Below are positions 12,063 through 12,119 of a DNA stretch of 12,119 nucleotides, in pieces. The notes under the pieces are model-generated. The model did no database searches and was not told the origin of the DNA. It worked only from the letters and a program-made list of their open reading frames with translations. The position numbers and the translations under genes were made by a program. Location of the stretch: positions 1 through 12,119 of the forward strand of contig CALALQ010000398.1 of the NCBI GenBank assembly GCA_937925595.1, given 5' to 3'. This DNA comes from an uncultured Demequina sp. Its GTDB lineage: Bacteria; Actinomycetota; Actinomycetes; Actinomycetales; Demequinaceae. The stretch's first letter is position 1, and each line of letters opens with the position of its first letter.

Positions 12063-12102
12063 CAGCCAAGGTTGGCAAGCTCTGCCAAGGTGACCTTGGC
12101 TG
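12063..12102. repeat. Interlocking GCCAAGGT dyads at right edge
   Basis: GCCAAGGT occurs at 12065-12072 and 12084-12091, and inverted at 12093-12100. GCCAAGGTGACCTTGGC (12084-12100) has eight-base arms round one base. CAGCCAAGGT (12063-12072) pairs with ACCTTGGCTG (12093-12102). TTGGCA-N5-TGCCAA spans 12073-12089. Alternative pairings are exclusive, which would suit a switch or overlapping operators. The window ends 17 bases later. Confidence 0.6.
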
Positions 12103-12119
12103 GAGAGAGCCCAGTCGGC

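Noticed and set aside
1..12119. CRISPR array, tRNA, rRNA, insertion sequence or integrase
   Set aside because: I saw no regularly spaced repeats, no cloverleaf, no transposase motif and no flanking inverted or target-site repeats.

Overview
High-GC DNA with strongly G/C-biased third codon positions, GTG starts, GTGA/ATGA stop-start overlaps and at least one probably leaderless gene. This points to an actinobacterium, and Microbacteriaceae would fit, but there is no rRNA or housekeeping gene to fix the taxon. The gene content is accessory: a membrane-anchored conjugation-type ATPase, a replication-relaxation-like protein, a CoiA-like nuclease, an HNH nuclease and many small unrecognised proteins. 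I read it as part of a conjugative or mobilisable plasmid, or an integrative element. No relaxase, Rep protein or integrase is in the window.

Layout. (1) Bases 1-3584 hold leftward genes in tightly coupled order: a GNAT-like acetyltransferase, a two-helix membrane protein, a 95-residue HNH nuclease, then (after a 173-bp gap) a tiny membrane protein, three more two-helix membrane proteins and a partial gene running off the left edge. Four of these proteins share one plan: two adjacent membrane helices, then a cytoplasmic strand-rich domain with one tryptophan at a similar place. They look like diverged paralogues, perhaps PH-like. (2) Bases 3585-4875 are a 1.3-kb non-coding region. It has a G/T-rich left half, a C/A-rich right half, and four hairpins in tandem where the bias flips. 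It separates the leftward genes from a divergent rightward operon and is the best place to look for an origin, oriT or structured leader RNA. (3) Bases 4876-10473 read rightward: ATPase, replication-relaxation-like protein (GTGA overlap), a 23-bp tandem hairpin repeat, a lipoprotein, and a CoiA-like nuclease with C-terminal cysteine pairs. (4) Bases 10470-11914 read leftward: a 52-residue membrane protein that shares its stop (palindromic CTAG) with the CoiA-like gene, a hairpin terminator, and three unrecognised genes. (5) Bases 11915-12119 hold four copies of a TGGACTCAGTCCA-type dyad and then three interlocking GCCAAGGT dyads, a dense operator or iteron-like region at the right edge.

How it may fit together (inference): the ATPase would move or couple DNA at the membrane. 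The replication-relaxation-like and CoiA-like proteins, both with PD-(D/E)xK-like cores, would act on the transferred or incoming DNA. The lipoprotein sits outside the membrane. A nine-base motif, CTGCGCATG, upstream of three separate leftward genes suggests shared control of the left and right arms.
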